Shown: positions 47,047-61,700, counted from the first letter of the stretch. The stretch: DNA of 64,000 nt from Echinarachnius parma (GCA_037951105.1 JBAMJV010011188.1:1-64000); one strand, 5' to 3'. Notes: a model not told the origin generated them from the sequence alone. A program made the numbers and translations.

Positions 47047-47390
47047 CCCTCTTCCTCCTCCTTCTCCACTTCCTCCACCTCCTCTCCTCCTCTCTACTCC
47101 TCCCCCTCCTACTCCTCCCCCTCCTCTTCCTCCTCCTTCTCCACTTCCTCCACCTCCTTCTCCTCCTCCTCCTACTCCTCCCCCTCCTACTCCTCCCCTC
47201 CTCTTCCTACTCCTTCTCCACTTCCTCCACCTCCTCCTCCTTCTCCTACTCCTCCTCCTCCTCCTCCTCCTCCTCCTCCTCCTCCACCTCCTATACATCT
47301 ACCTCTACTTCCTCTTCCTCCTCTTCTTCCTCCTTCTCCCCTTCAACCACCTCCTCCATCTCCTCTCCTCTCCTTCCCCTCATTCTCATT
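46692..47390. repeat. Long TCC (GGA) microsatellite upstream of Nup155
   Basis: Almost pure (TCC)n from about 46704 to 47034, with single-base interruptions near 46880, 46966 and 47008, then a C run (47034-47049) and imperfect CCT/TCT repeats to 47390. The strand is all-pyrimidine for hundreds of bases. The poly-Leu/Ser/Pro and poly-Arg/Glu/Gly frames are artefacts. Confidence 0.97.
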
Positions 47391-47458
47391 CTTTTTGTAT
47401 TAATAATATGAATATTGTAATTATTATAATTACTAATTTTCTATTGCTTTTTGCCCAG

Positions 47459-47585
47459 GGTACCACAATGGACCCTCAAACCAGAGAGGTTGCCCTGCAG
47501 CAGGCCGGCTACCACATCGACACCTTCCTCAACCAGGATCGCACGTATCCCGCCCTTGAAGATCTCATTCGTGCAGCTAGGACAG
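47459..47585 (+). CDS. Nup155 exon 1 (first coding)
   Basis: Acceptor TTTTTGCCCAG ends at 47458. ATG at 47468; donor GTAATA at 47586. Encodes the N-terminal helix ([20 protein letters not shown]), matching the vertebrate DRMYPDLSEL block. Ends in phase 1. Confidence 0.9.
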
Positions 47586-50500
47586 GTAATATGTATGCAG
47601 ATATATTCTTGTTCGTCCAAGCTCTGTGAACAATTTTGTTATGTTTCATTGTTTGTATGCAAGCTTCTATTTTGGTTCATTTCAAGGGTCGACCTGTTTG
47701 AAAGTAAATGTTGATGTGAATTTATGCAGTAAAATTAAATGTTCCATTACCACTTCATTCACTCGACATGAATATCAAATCTTTAAACAACACTAGTTAG
47801 TGAATATTTTTGTTATCTAATCATGATGTTATTCATGAGATATCAAGAGAGAAATAAACATGCTGTAATGATTACTTAGGCTGGTAGTTTGTATTATGCT
47901 GTAACTGACCTTGATGATGAGCGGATCAGCAAACTTTGATTTATGATCAAAATTGAATGCCTTATTGATTACAAGAAATGTATTCACAAGGCAAAATCTG
48001 CATTTGTTTTGAATAATGCTCAGATAAGGGGGGGGGGGGAGAAATCATTGTTGTTTTTTCCCCAAGATCTTTTCAATTTTTCTGCATGATTGGAAATTTG
48101 CAGAAATGTGTCGATCATGGCATGATCGGATCCTGATCGAATTCCAATCCGATGATCGGTTACAGCGTTAGTTTGTAGTTTATCTTTTGCCTCCAGAACC
48201 TGCTGTGTTCAAAAGCTCTTGCTCCTTTTGACTTGCATTGTATTTGCTTCCATAACCCCATGGATATTCATAATTATCCTCCCCTCTCCTCCATTGTACA
48301 TGTTTCACATTTCGGATATAAATTCAGCTTTTATTGATTTGTTTTTAAATTTCTTTTCATCTCAATCTGAAGGTGCAGCAACGGTGAGTGGGACATCAGA
48401 CAATGACTACCCATCATTGGCAGCGCCCTCTATTGGCCTGGCTGATCTCCCTCTGCTGGGGCCCACAAAGAAGACACCACTTCCACCTGAACTGGTCGAG
48501 CAGTTTGGACGTATCCTTTCAGTGATGATGAAAATTATGATGATAGTAATAATAATGATGATAATGATTATTATAATAATAATAGTAATAATGATTATAA
48601 CAATAACAATCATGATAATAATTATAATTATGATTATAAGTTTTATTATAATTATGATTATAAGTTTTATTATAATAATAATAATAACAGAGGTCTTATA
48701 TAATTCAACATTTCCATCTTTTACAAAATTCTCAGGGTGCAGTTAAGGTGACGACGATGACGGTCGTCGATGATGATGACACTAGGGATGTAAATTACCC
48801 AGTGTTAACATTATTTTTTCCTTTGTTGCGGTAATAATGATAATGATGATTATTATTATTATAAGGATCACATAAATAATGAATCTGATGGTGGTAATAA
48901 TGATGATGAGAATAATGACTAAGACATCACCAAAGATGTACATTATCCATTTTAATATTATTTTTCCCGAAGCTATGGTATGGTGATGATGATAATGATG
49001 ACAATGGTGATCATGATATCAATAGTTAGTATTTCGATGATGACAAGCGATGATGAAGACTATGATAATGATAGACTTGAAATGACACAGTGCTACCGTT
49101 AACCTGCCACAAACATGTTATGTAATAGAATTTCCCCTGTTCAGAATCCTTGACTACCCTCCTACCAGACATGCAATGCAACTGCATGATGGGAGCCTTC
49201 CCAGAGATCAGCAGAGCTTGGCTCAGCATCGACCACAGACGTCTTTGTCTGGAACTATGAAGATGGGTTAGTCTATACACCAAGCCAAGGGGTGTAATCT
49301 GAAAAGGATTTTAAGCTAAAATTTATTGGATTGATATGTCACTAAAATATTATTTTAGCACATCAGTATTTATTTAGTACAGTTAGAGAATTTACTGATT
49401 AGGCTAAAAAATATTTAGTGACGTACATGTAGATACAATAAATTTTAGCTTAAAATTGTTTTTGTAATATGTGCCCCAATAAAGTGGAACATTGTTATAA
49501 TAACAAGGAGTTGGGGATCATGAAATTAATTCATATCAGATTAAAAATATATAAAAGAATATAAAGAGCTGAAACCAGAACAATTATTGTTTTAAGAAGG
49601 TTTCAGAGCGTTTTATAACAAGGTTCCACTACAGGTGAATACATATGCACAAATTTGAATTCATCCTTGTATCTAGAGGTGATTCTTGTTTGCATGGACT
49701 GTCTATGTGGTATTTCAAGACATAGATCTGTAATAAGTTCCCCAGTCAACATGAAAATCCTCCATTTGTTTTATCCCTGCAGAGGTGATCTCGCCTACTT
49801 TGACGGTCTGAGTGACACTATCCTGAGCGCAGGACTGGTCAGCCCAAACCAAACATCTTCAGACCACACATCCGATTCCTGCTCTGCTTAGCAACGACCG
49901 TGGAGATAGTTCTACTTGGTGTCAGCTTTACGAGGCCGAGAGAAGGTACAATAAATACAAATTTAATATTCCAAAGCATTATACATGTATATCTTGCTCG
50001 TGTAATTATATTTGGCAATTTCATGAAACAATTTATTCATATGATGACATAAATGGTACCCTGGGGTACCAAACGAATATCCGCCATTTTGTTTAATTAT
50101 TTATTTATTTTTTAGGGCTGTACCAGGGTATAGCGTGCATTACAATCGCGCGCTGCACTGCATACACAACGCAATACGGTTGTGCTTTGAGTGGACACAA
50201 GATGGCGCTACACAACGCGGTACCCCGGGGTACAACGGTACCCCGGGGGTACCGCGTGTGTCATCATATATCCCTCTGGGTAGTACCAATTATGACTGAT
50301 TTTCTCTTAGCTTCTGGATTCCTGATCAATATGTTTTCTCGTATTAGTTTAAAGTCAGTAAACCCAACCCTTTTTCAGTGATATTCCAGGCCGCAGAATA
50401 TTTTTTTGTTGTCATTTGCAGCTAGTTGTAGTGAATGCTTTAGAGAATCAACAATATTTTCTCCCATTTACTACACTAGTATTGTGTTGAGTAGTGCTAT

Positions 50501-52657
50501 CATTAATAATTATCTCTTTTTTTTTGTAACCACACTACATTTTTCTATGTAAATGTGAGTATATTTTCAGTTTCTTTGTCTGATGTGTTCTGTGAATCAG
50601 AAAACAACCTAGACTCATTTAGTCTGTTATCGCTTATCTTGTAAGTAAATGTGAATAAAGTATGATAAATTATTATTAACATCCCCAAGATATTGATGCA
50701 AATGACATTGTCTGTTATCGCTTATCGTGTAAGTTAAGGTGTACCTGTAAAGTGTCTAACTCCACAAAAATTACTTTGAGCTTCCACATTTTTCTTCTAC
50801 CGTGTTGTTTAGCTTATGGTAAGAGAAGAATAAAAAAGGGTTAGATCTTGTCAAATGCCCCTTTAGTATGAAGATATCTAATCATTGATAATCATTCAGC
50901 CAGCGAAAAAATTAATATTTTTTTATTTCGGGGGCTCCATTTTCGGGGCTACTTTCCAACTTTCGGGGGCTACTTTTATCATCTCAGGGGCTACAAATTT
51001 CTGGACTCTTTTTCGAATTTGAGGGGCTACTAATAAGCTATAATGCTGTAAGTGATCATTTGATAAGCATTTGATCACAATCCAAACAGAAAATCCCACA
51101 AAAAATCCTGAAAATAAAAAAAATAAACATTTCAGGGGCTACTTTGGGCATTTCCGGGGCGAATTCGCCCGCCGCCCCGTGTATTTTTTTCGCTGCATTC
51201 AGCTCAAGAGCACCTACAGACGGTCATAAGCGTCATACTGTAATTAGTTGTAAAATCTGATGCAAATTTTCGCTTTTTTAACCAGGAAAGCAGTGTTCTT
51301 TTTCAATGAAACTTTCACACATCATTCAGACATATCTTACAATGGTTTTAAAATAGGATTGAAGTCTCAAATTTCATTTTGGGAAATATCTGACACTTTA
51401 CAAGTGCACCTTTTAAGGTGAATAAAGTATGATCAATTATTATTATCACCCCCCAGATATCGATGCAAATGACTTTGGGCACAGCGAGATGCACCTGATC
51501 CCAGAGCCCCTGTTTGCCATCCCGTCTGACAATGCACACATCACAGCCATTCAGGGCACCAGGGATGGACGCATCTTCATGGCCACCAAGGATGGCTCCC
51601 TCTATGAGCTTGTGTATCAGGTAGGAAACAGAAACATTAAAATTGGAAGGTGTTGTGGCAAGATCGTTTGGGCAAAGTTCTTCAAAATATTTAGGACTTT
51701 TAAAGGAAAATGTAATCAAGAACATGAAATCCCTGTGAAAATCAAGGTAAGAATAATGTAGGTCATATTTAAAAACTTCAGCAATTAACATCTCTACATG
51801 TAGTAGCTAATTGCTTTCCATAAGTGTCTGTAAACTGTGAGTTCTTTTTGTGAATTATTTTAATGAAAACCAATTATATGTTTAAACCGACGATGTGTTC
51901 TGTTGCAGGCCCAGGACGGCTGGTTCAGCAGGAAGTGTAGGAAGGTGAACCTCTCCAGCAGTGTGCTATCCTACCTGGTGCCCAGCATGCTGCAGTTTAT
52001 GGACAAAGGTATGTCATCCAATTGAGTTGGTGGTGGTGGTTGTGATGATGATGGTGGTGATAGTGATGGTGATGGTGATGACGATTGTGAGATGGTGATG
52101 CTAATGATAGTGATAGTGATGATGATGATGGTGATGATTATAATAGTGATGATGATGATTCTGTAAAAGTGTAGGAAGGTGAACCTCTCCAGCAGTGTGC
52201 TCTCCTACCTGGTGCCTAGCATGCTGCAGTTTATGGACAAAGGTACGTCGTGCAATTGAGTTGGTGGTGGTGGTGGTTGTTATGATGGTGATGGTGATGG
52301 TGATTATGGAGATGATGATGATAATGAAGATGATGATGATGATGATTATGGTGATGATGATAGTGATGACGATTGTGAGATGATTATGACGATGATGATG
52401 ATGATGATGATGATGTTGACGATGATTGTGATGATGATGATGATTATGCAAATGATGATGATGCTAATGATAGTGATGATGATGATGATGATGATGATGA
52501 TTATGCTTGTGATGATGATGATTCTGTGAGAAGTGTAGAAAGGTGAACCTCTCCAGCAGCGTGCTCTCCTACCTGGTGCCTAGCATGCTGCAGTTTATAG
52601 ACAAAGGTTTGTCATCCAATTGAGTTGGTGGTGGTGGTGGTTGTTATGATGGTGATG

Positions 52658-52702
<45 letters not shown>

Positions 52703-55700
52703 ATGCTTGTGATGATGATGATTCTGTAAGAGGTGTAGAAATGTGAACCTCTCCAGCAGGGTGCTCTCCTACCTGGTGCCTAGCATGCTGCAGTTTATGG
52801 ACAAAGTTACGTCATCCGATTGAGTTGTTGTTGGTGATGATGATGATGTTGATGATAATGGTGATGATGATGATGATGAAGATGATGATGATAGTGATGG
52901 AAATTGTGAGATGATGATGATGTTGATGATGATGATAATGATAATGATGATGACCATGGTGATGCTCAAGATGATGACTAGGATGACGATGATGATGATA
53001 ATCATGGTGAAGATGATGATGAAGATGTGATGGTGATGATGATGATGATGATGATGTTGATTATGGTGGTGGTGAGGAGAGAGAGAGAGAGAGATGAGGA
53101 AAATAATGTTGATGATAATGCAGACATACAAGGATGTCCAGTTCTGATAATATTTGTGTCTAACTCCATGCAGATCCCCTGGTTCAGGTAGCCCACGATG
53201 AGAGCCGTCACATCCTGTACACTCGTTCAGAGCAAGGCACACTGACAGTGTATGATATGGGACTACAAGGAAAGGATATGAAGCGTGTCACTACCGTGTA
53301 CTACAGCAGCATTCTTAGGGAAACAATCGCAGCTGCAAAGTAAGATCTTTATGTTTGATTTGCCCACATATTTTTAATATACTACAAATGATTATAAAGC
53401 AGCACAAATTAATTTTAAAAATAGTAGATATTATCCAAGCATAACAAGCTTTGTGTATGACATGGTCTACTAGGAAGGGATATGAAACGTGTCACTACCA
53501 TCTACAATAGCAGTATCCTCAGTTGCAAGTGAGTCAATATTGTTTGATTTGCCCTGTAATAAATAAAGCAAAGTGTACAGCAGCTCAATTTAAAGTGAAA
53601 TAATTCTATAGTAATCTGTAAACGTGGTTATATTCGCGAGATTTATATTGTGCGTTAGGCTGCACTAAAAGACATTTGTGCTGAGCACGTGTTAATTTAT
53701 TTCTCCATTCCAAGAGGAACATTATTTTACTTTGAAGGATATTGAATCTTTCTTGACTATCATGCATAATTTAGTTAAAGGTTGTTGAGTTATTAAACAT
53801 TGAGCCTTTTGCTTGCTTTGTTTTTATTATGATGTTGATGATGATTATGATTGTTGTTGTGGTCGTTGTCGGCATTATTATTATTATAATCATTATTATT
53901 ATGACGATTATTATTATTATTATCATTATATACATGTATGTATTATTTCTACACAGAACTATTGACAGGTCGCACTTCAAGCAGCTGGTTCACATAGCAG
54001 CCATCACCAGCCATGAGTCCTCCTACCTACATCTGGTTGGTGTTACGCAATCAGGTCAGTCAGTTATGCGATATATTAATTGCTCAATGGTCAGAAATGA
54101 GCAAAGAAAATCTGACTTCCCCACATTCGAACCCGAGACCTCTGGATTGCTAGACCGGTGGTCTTACCAACTAAGCTAGAAAGCTCCTCTGTTAGTTGTT
54201 TGTCACTGAAACCCTTTTTTATTGTTTGATGAGCTTCTCAATATCGAGCAGTGAAAAGGGTTTTGAAACTGAGACCTGGATTGCTGACCGGTGCTCCTAC
54301 CAACTGAGCCAGAAAGCTCTTCTGTTTTTATAGTAGTTAGTCATCCGTTAGTCCTTGTCGTAAATAAACTGAATGAAAAATCACGAGCATTGAAAAGGGT
54401 CTCAAGTTGTTTATGTTAGATATCGATTTCTGGTTTGTATAACTCAAATTAAGTATTATCTTGAGTTATTTCTATTTAGTTTTATTGTTGCTTGGATGTT
54501 TATGTGCACCCAACAAACTCTGATTTATCTCTGTTTCGTTTAATAATTAATACTTTACACCTATTGTGCTTTAAAAACAGCTTGGACTAATTAATGTGCT
54601 CCCCAGAGAGTTGAGATGGTGCACAAGATAATTGTGCGGGTTTGAAATGTTCCTGATGCCAAAGATAATAGTAATGCCAGAGCGCTTAGAAACCCTGCAT
54701 TAAGGGCTATGTATTAAATGGATCGATTATTATTTTCTGTGATTTGTTTCTCTCCTACAGGTATACGTCTCTACTTCTCTACCACACGAGGGCAGTATGG
54801 AGACCGAAGGCCTGCCTTCCTGTCTCTAGTCCACGTCCGTCTACCTCCAGGCTTCACGGCAAACATGTCTGCTGTTAGACCAACCAACGTACATGTCTCT
54901 TGCTACAGCAAAGGCTGTCTGGTTCTCTGTGCCTCTCAGAATGAAGAGAGTGATCGTCTGTGGTGCCTGAGTCCCGATGCACTGCCCTATCAACAGAGCC
55001 TCATGGAAACACAGGTACGGTGAACTCTAAGGAATTTGTTTGGCATTGAAGTATTGAATTTCAACCTTTTTGCCACACTCCTAAATGTTTAAGTAAAGCA
55101 AAGGCACATGCACTGTCAATTTAATTTTTAAGTCATTTGTTTTATAACTCCTTTGGGTTTGTGTCGGGTTTATAGTAGCTTCTTACCAACACGAGCATTG
55201 ACATTTAAAAGGTTTCAGGGACTGGCAAACCCTCAAAGCTCTCTAGCTTTGTTCGGTAAGAGCACCTGTCTAGCAATTCGGAGGTCTCGGGTTCGAATCC
55301 TGGAGAAGCCATATTTTCTTTGCTCATTTTCTTTGCTCGTTTTACAAATCTAAAGTTAGGAATTTTGACTTTGATTTTTAAATTATTTGATAATTATAAA
55401 ATGTGGTGCATTTCACTTCTGCTATGATTCCATAAAGTAAAGCAAAGAAGTTTGTCCCAAAAAGTAAAACGTATTCATTGCAAAACAGTTATCTACTTGT
55501 GTTTGTTTCTCTATATTTCAAGTAACCCGCATTTGACTGTCAAACAGTGACTGCCATGTTCGATCACAAACTAGTACATTTATGTAGTACATCTTTTTGT
55601 TTGTGTTTAGTAATTCTGCATGTAAAACTCAACTTTTCATTTGTGGTTAGTTTAATTTTATTTTACAAGAAAGCCAAACATGAAATTACTTAGTATGTAT

Positions 55701-58700
55701 GATTATTTAAAGGTCACTCATCTGGTGGATAAGGACCTGGTTTATCTCAGAGATCCTAGAGCTGGATGAGTTTCAAAGTGAGACCAATGAGGCACACATT
55801 TAGTCAATTTTATTATCATCCCAAGAAACGGCCTACTTTCATTTAGTTTTGACCCCACTGAATGAGGAACATATATTTAGTGTGTTTTTATTTGTTTGTT
55901 CATAGGTAACCCACCTAGTGGACAGTAGGACCTGGTTCATCTCGGAGATCCCACCGCTAGACCAGTTCCAAGGGGAGACCAACGACGCTCACAGTCAGAC
56001 CCTCTCTCTATCACCACCAAGGAACAGACTACTCTCCTCTCCCTCTACCAAGCCTGACCCACCTACCGTTGTGAAGCAACACATCTCACATGCTCCTAGA
56101 TATCTGCTACTTAGTTCGCAGGTGAGATATAAAGGATTAGATTAGTGGATTAGAGATTGGTAATTTGAGTAAGGGATTAGGAGTTAGGGGTTGTAGAAAA
56201 GACACACACTCAGTCAGCCTTTTTCTACAATTTTTTCGCCAAAATATATTGTATGTAATTATTTTATGGTTCTTTTAAAAGTTGTTTTGTTGTTATATTA
56301 TATATTGTAATCTATTCTTTTTATGAAATGCTATGTGTAACACTTTTGAAAAGGCGCTATATTAATGCCCATGTTATGTTATGTTCCATTTATGTTTGTG
56401 AAACAGGGTAGTGTAGTGATCTCCAGACTGCGTCCAGTGGACCAGCTGAGGCAGCTGATGCTGAACAACATGGGACCAGAGTGTCCTGCGGTGGAGAACT
56501 TCTTCAAGCTGCACAAGGTAAATACATTGTTCACTTTGATTTAACTCCTAACGTGCCAAGCTCGCATTTTTGTGAGTTACAATGCACACAAATGCCATAG
56601 AGCATTAAAATCCCTGGCACATTAAGAGTTAAAGGAGTTAATCATCCAATCATGACAAGTGCCTACCGTATTTGCTGGTGTATTAACCGCACCTTTTTTC
56701 CAAAAAAAAAAAAAAAAAAAGGGGGTGCGGTTAATACACGAACGTATTAACCGCACTTTAAAAACAAAATTTGTAGGGGTGCGGTTAATACACCGGAGCG
56801 GTTAATACACCGACAAATACGGTATATACATTTTAAACTTATCTCACATTTGTTGATTTTTGTTGAACTGTCTTTAATGAGCACCTACTCATAATGACAA
56901 ATTTCTGTACCCTTAGAGTCAAGACAGATTTGACTGTATTTAAATAGCAAACTTGCCTCTAAATCGTTGCGCTAAAGCGTGGCTTTTTTTTTGGAACTTA
57001 GTTTACATTAAAACTGCTTATAATGACACCTGCTCTTAGAGACTGATCCCAACATTTTGTTGACTAATTTCTTATTTTGTTTGCTGTTTTTGTCACTTGC
57101 AGGAGGACCAGGCGTGTGCAACGTGTCTTGTTCTAGCTTGTTCCACAACATCTAGTGACCAAACCATTGCAGACTAGCCCTAAGCAGGCATTCTACTACT
57201 AAGACTAGTTTACATTTGATTGGAACTGTCTATAATGACCCACTTGCCATAAACATTGTTTTCATATCTCTTGAGTGGCCTTTATTGACAGGTTAGCCTG
57301 TATTTTTATCATGACACATTTTTTGTATTTATTCATTTTGTCACTTGCAGGAGGACCAGGCGTGTGCAACGTGTCTTGTTCTAGCCTGTTCCACAGCATC
57401 CAGTGACCAGACCATTGCAGACTGGGCCACGCAGGCATTCTTCTACTACGGCGGGGAGCCTGGGGAGGTGATGGGTGCAGAACGCCAGCCCCCTCACCCA
57501 GTGGCCAACCTGGCCGCAATGTTTGGTAAATATACTGATTTGTTATTTATCAAGTTTCTGTATTTTAGAAGAAAAGAATATATACCATTGTTCTATGGTG
57601 GAGAACCCCTCACCCAGTAGCCACTCTGGCCGGTCATGTTCGGTAAATAAACTGATTGGTTATCAAGCAAAATGTCTATATTTATATAATATATAATAGA
57701 CCAAATTGTTGACAGAAAACTATTTTGTTATACCATAGTAATAGTTCTAAACAACTTGTCCTTAGCATCCAAAAAGGTAAATTATTCTCCACTTAGTGTG
57801 TTTTTTAAACCCATCAATTTTTTAGGTTCCGCTAGTCCAGTAGTGGACCAAGGGATTTTGCCACACCAGCCTCAGAGCACCCTACCATCGTCTCTACCCC
57901 TTACCAACCAAAAGAAGTTAATTATGTAGTATGTTACATTTATATGTGTAATTTACCAAGACACTGTCCTGGGCATAATGATACTGTTAATTAATTACAT
58001 TGGGCATCTTCCCACCTCTCTCTCTCCCCTCTCCTCCGCTTTTTCTTTTCTCTCTCTGTTTCCTGTCTTTCTCCTCTAGTATGGACTGGACCTTTTTATC
58101 ATGTTTGCTACCTTCATTCCTGCTATACAACATGTATAGACTTAACTCTTATCTTTATCTTTATTTGTAAATAATGTATTATATTTGATTACTTTTTTGT
58201 TTGTTTGTATTAATCTATTTTTACTGTCTCATGAAGAATATGTAAAACTTTGAATATCTTAAGTATGGCAACACTTCAAGCTTCCACCTTTTATTGCCAG
58301 ACCTCTGTGTGTTTCTATTTCAACTTAATGTCTCTCTATTTTATGTATGAGACATGCAGGAATATAATATACATGTATAAATAAATTAATAAATAGATAA
58401 ATAAATTATTCTCCAATTTGTGTCCCACCATGTATTTCTGTCCTGTCAATTTCATCAGGTTCTGCTAGTCCGGTAGTTGGCCAAGGCAGCATGGAAACAC
58501 CAATGCACTTCGCTACCCCTGCCACTGGGCGCCCCACAGTCTCCTCCACCCCTTATGTGATGAATACGCCCCTCCAGCTGCAGGGCGGGGTCCAGCAGGG
58601 GGCGCTGCCCTTCTCTGGAAAGTTCAGGGGGCTCTGTCTCTACTTCAGTCGACTAGTGAGGTGAGTCATTTAACTGGTTGATTACCATTTGGTCTATAGC

Positions 58701-61700
58701 CAATGTGTATTAGAAAAAAATATAGTTGGCATTATGTCATTTGGTCAGAACTTAAAAATCTTACAATTCTAGAAATTATCATTGTTTTGTAATTAAACAT
58801 TAGATTTCTAAAAATTACAATGGCCCCAATCCTGAAAATGATGGTCCCATATAAAGAAGATATTTTAGAATGCTGTCACATTGTTTCACTTGCTCGAATG
58901 TGGGCAAGTTAAATTAAGCATTAATGACATTTTGGTAATTTTGCACACACAACAAAAATGGAAATTGACAAAATAGTTATAACCCAAATAGGACTCAGTA
59001 AAAAATAAAGAAACAAAATGGTTTATAGTCTCATGTAGACAATATTGTATAAACCAAAATGTCTTTGGACTGCAAGTCTAACAATGTATCCCCAATAGGA
59101 TGACCACAGGATGATTATTGTTTGCCAGTGATGTATATGTCTATGTACCTTTCCACTTAGTTGATTTATACTTGTGTGTCTAATTGTTTGCTTCATAATG
59201 TATTCATGTTGCCAGGCCTCTGTGGGAAAACCGTCTGGTGAAAGAGGTGCCTGTGATTGGTCAACCACTCCATACTCATCTGGTGAGTTCTTAATCTAGT
59301 CGTCTTCTGTCATTCTGATAGATATAACCAAGGCAGAGCTGCCAAGTCTCCCTGATTTTGCAGGAGACTCCCTGAAAATAGACCAAGATTAATGCATGAG
59401 ATTTCATCCCATCAGCCAATCTTCTACCTGACTGAATATATTACAAATAGCCCTCCGTCCCGGTACTCGCTCTGCTCTTCACACGGCACCCTGCTCAATC
59501 ATCCCACTGCCAAGATGCTTCTCACACTTGGGGATAAAGCCTTTGCTTCCGCAGCCCCCAACCTTTGGAATAAACTACCTCTCACCCTCGGCAACCAAGC
59601 TTCATTCATTTTTCAAGCTTCAATCTTTTTAAGGAATAATTGAAAACTCAGAAAAGAATGCTCAGTTTATGGTAATTTGATAAATTTATGGTCATATATG
59701 AGCATGTAATTGTTCATTTGATTTGATTTTGTTTTGAAGCTGTCGTTTGCATGAATTTCTAGTTCAACCTAATTTGATTAGATTTTACTTTAGAGAAGAA
59801 TTCTCAGTTCACAATGATTTGATTAGAAATTTATTTGATTTTATTTCACTTTGTTTTCCAGCTGTCATTTGCATTCAGTAGCCACGAGCTGAGTTCTGTT
59901 CTGGAGGATGTGCACGCCCTCAAAACATTCTTAGAGAAGAATTCTCAGTTCACAGTGATTTGATTAGAAATTAATTTGATTTTGATTTCACTTTTTTTTC
60001 CAGCTGTCATTTGCATTCAGTAGCCACGAGCTGAGTTCTGTGCTGGAGGATGTGCACGCCCTCAAAACATTCTTAGAGAAGAATTCTCAGTTCACCATGA
60101 TGGTGGAGAGGTGAGTGTTGACCTTGATAGATTGATAGCCCAGTCATGCAGCCAAACCTAGCCCAGACAGACACCAAACAATTTTATTCGGGGTCATTAG
60201 GGTTTTGGAGGGTAATGTTCAGTCTAATGTCGGTCCGTATTCCACACCCCAATTCAGTGTATATTCGGCATGAGACACGCACAGCCAGACCGTACCCAGA
60301 TCGAACCCAAAATCGTCTAATTTTGACACTTTCACATACTAAAAACAATTAAGTGGTTTTAATTGATGATGACGATGAGGTGCTTATGAGGATGAGGATG
60401 AGGAGGGGGTGGAGAATAATGATAAAGATGCAGCAATACTAATTCTTACAATTGCTTACGCACGGCTCACCTGTTACATTAGCAGTGGACCAGGGAGAGC
60501 CCTATTACTAATTCAGCATGTTATGTATTTGTAAATACAATTTTGAAATTTAAAGAATATCATAGTAATATTCATACTTGTTGAGTTTGTAAATTAATTT
60601 GTTCTTCTTTTCTTGTCTTTTTTCCTTGTTGATTGTGTTGCAGCATGATCCCACACATTCCAAGCAGACCAGACACTATGGGAGGAGCACAGAATGCACA
60701 GATGATGCAGAGAGAGCAACACAGAATCAGGGGTAATAATAATAATAATATACTTGATTTATATAGCGCCTAATATGATTGATAATCATCTCTAAGCGCT
60801 TTACAATGATATTATTACCCCGGTCATAGGATACAATGCAAACCAGCACACACTGTGTGCACTATCTCCACTCCCTGGGGAGCATTCCTTCCAAGTGGCT
60901 CATGGGCATTGAGAAGATCGTTCACATAAATGCTTTCACCTCCTACCGGGTACCCATTTATACACCTGGGTAGAGAGCAGCATTGTGGATTAATTATCTT
61001 GTTTTGTTTTGTTTGTTTGTTTGTTTGCTTGTTTGTTTGTTCGTTTGTGTGTATGTTTGCTTGTTTGTTCGTTTGTGTGTATGTGTGTCTGTTTGTTTAT
61101 TTGTGTGTTTGTTTGTTTGTTAACCATAATGCTGACATTCAGTACTGTTGTGGACATATTCAAATGGAAAGAAAATAATTAATAATTTATGAAACTGAAA
61201 GAAACAAACTTAAAACAAATGATTTTCACCATTTTCTAAACTCACAGTTGATAAACTGTTTTTGTTTCCTTTCTTGTAGGTGAGGCCCATGCAAATGAAC
61301 GACAGTCCCTGGTCAACTTTCAGAAGCTGGTTGATACTACGGTAGAAGTCCTTTTCATGCTGAAACTACTATGCTATTACCTGTTCCACATGTGTGTTAC
61401 ATTGTTATCAAAATTCACAGTTGATATTATGAATCAAACCAACTGTTTTTGTTTTCTTTCTTGTAGCTGAGGCCCATGCAAATGAAAGACAGTCCCTGGT
61501 CAACTTTCAGAAGTTGGTTGATACTACGGTATAAGTCCTTTTCTTGCTGAAACTACTATGCTATCACCTGTTCCACATCAGTAATGTTTACACCTTGACA
61601 GAAATAGAGATAAAATGTAATGTGTTTTTCACTGTTATCAAACTTCACAGTTGATATTATGAATCAAACCAACTGTTTGTGTTTCCTTTCTTGTAGCTGA

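Larger units (their letters stand above)
52022..53090. repeat. GAT satellite carrying three exon 6 fragments
   Basis: (GAT)n/(GGT)n rich intron. The larger repeat unit is: exon 6 3' end, donor, TTGAGTTGGTGGTGGTGG, GAT run, GATGATGATTCTGT. Unit starts at 52167, 52531 and 52731 give periods of 364 and 200 bp. The region ends in a GAGAGAGA run near 53080. Confidence 0.9.

Noticed and set aside
46687..47298. Poly-Arg/Glu/Gly frames on the minus strand
   Set aside because: Translation of GGA repeats. No non-repeat coding part.
46586..47629. 347-codon open frame rich in Leu, Ser and Pro
   Set aside because: Read-through of the TCC microsatellite into exon 1. Only the part from 47468 is homologous to Nup155.
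48219..48746. 175-codon frame around exon 2
   Set aside because: Exon 2 plus read-through into intronic ATA repeats.
57826..57930. An additional Nup155 exon before exon 13
   Set aside because: It repeats the start of exon 13, diverges in the middle and ends in TAG.
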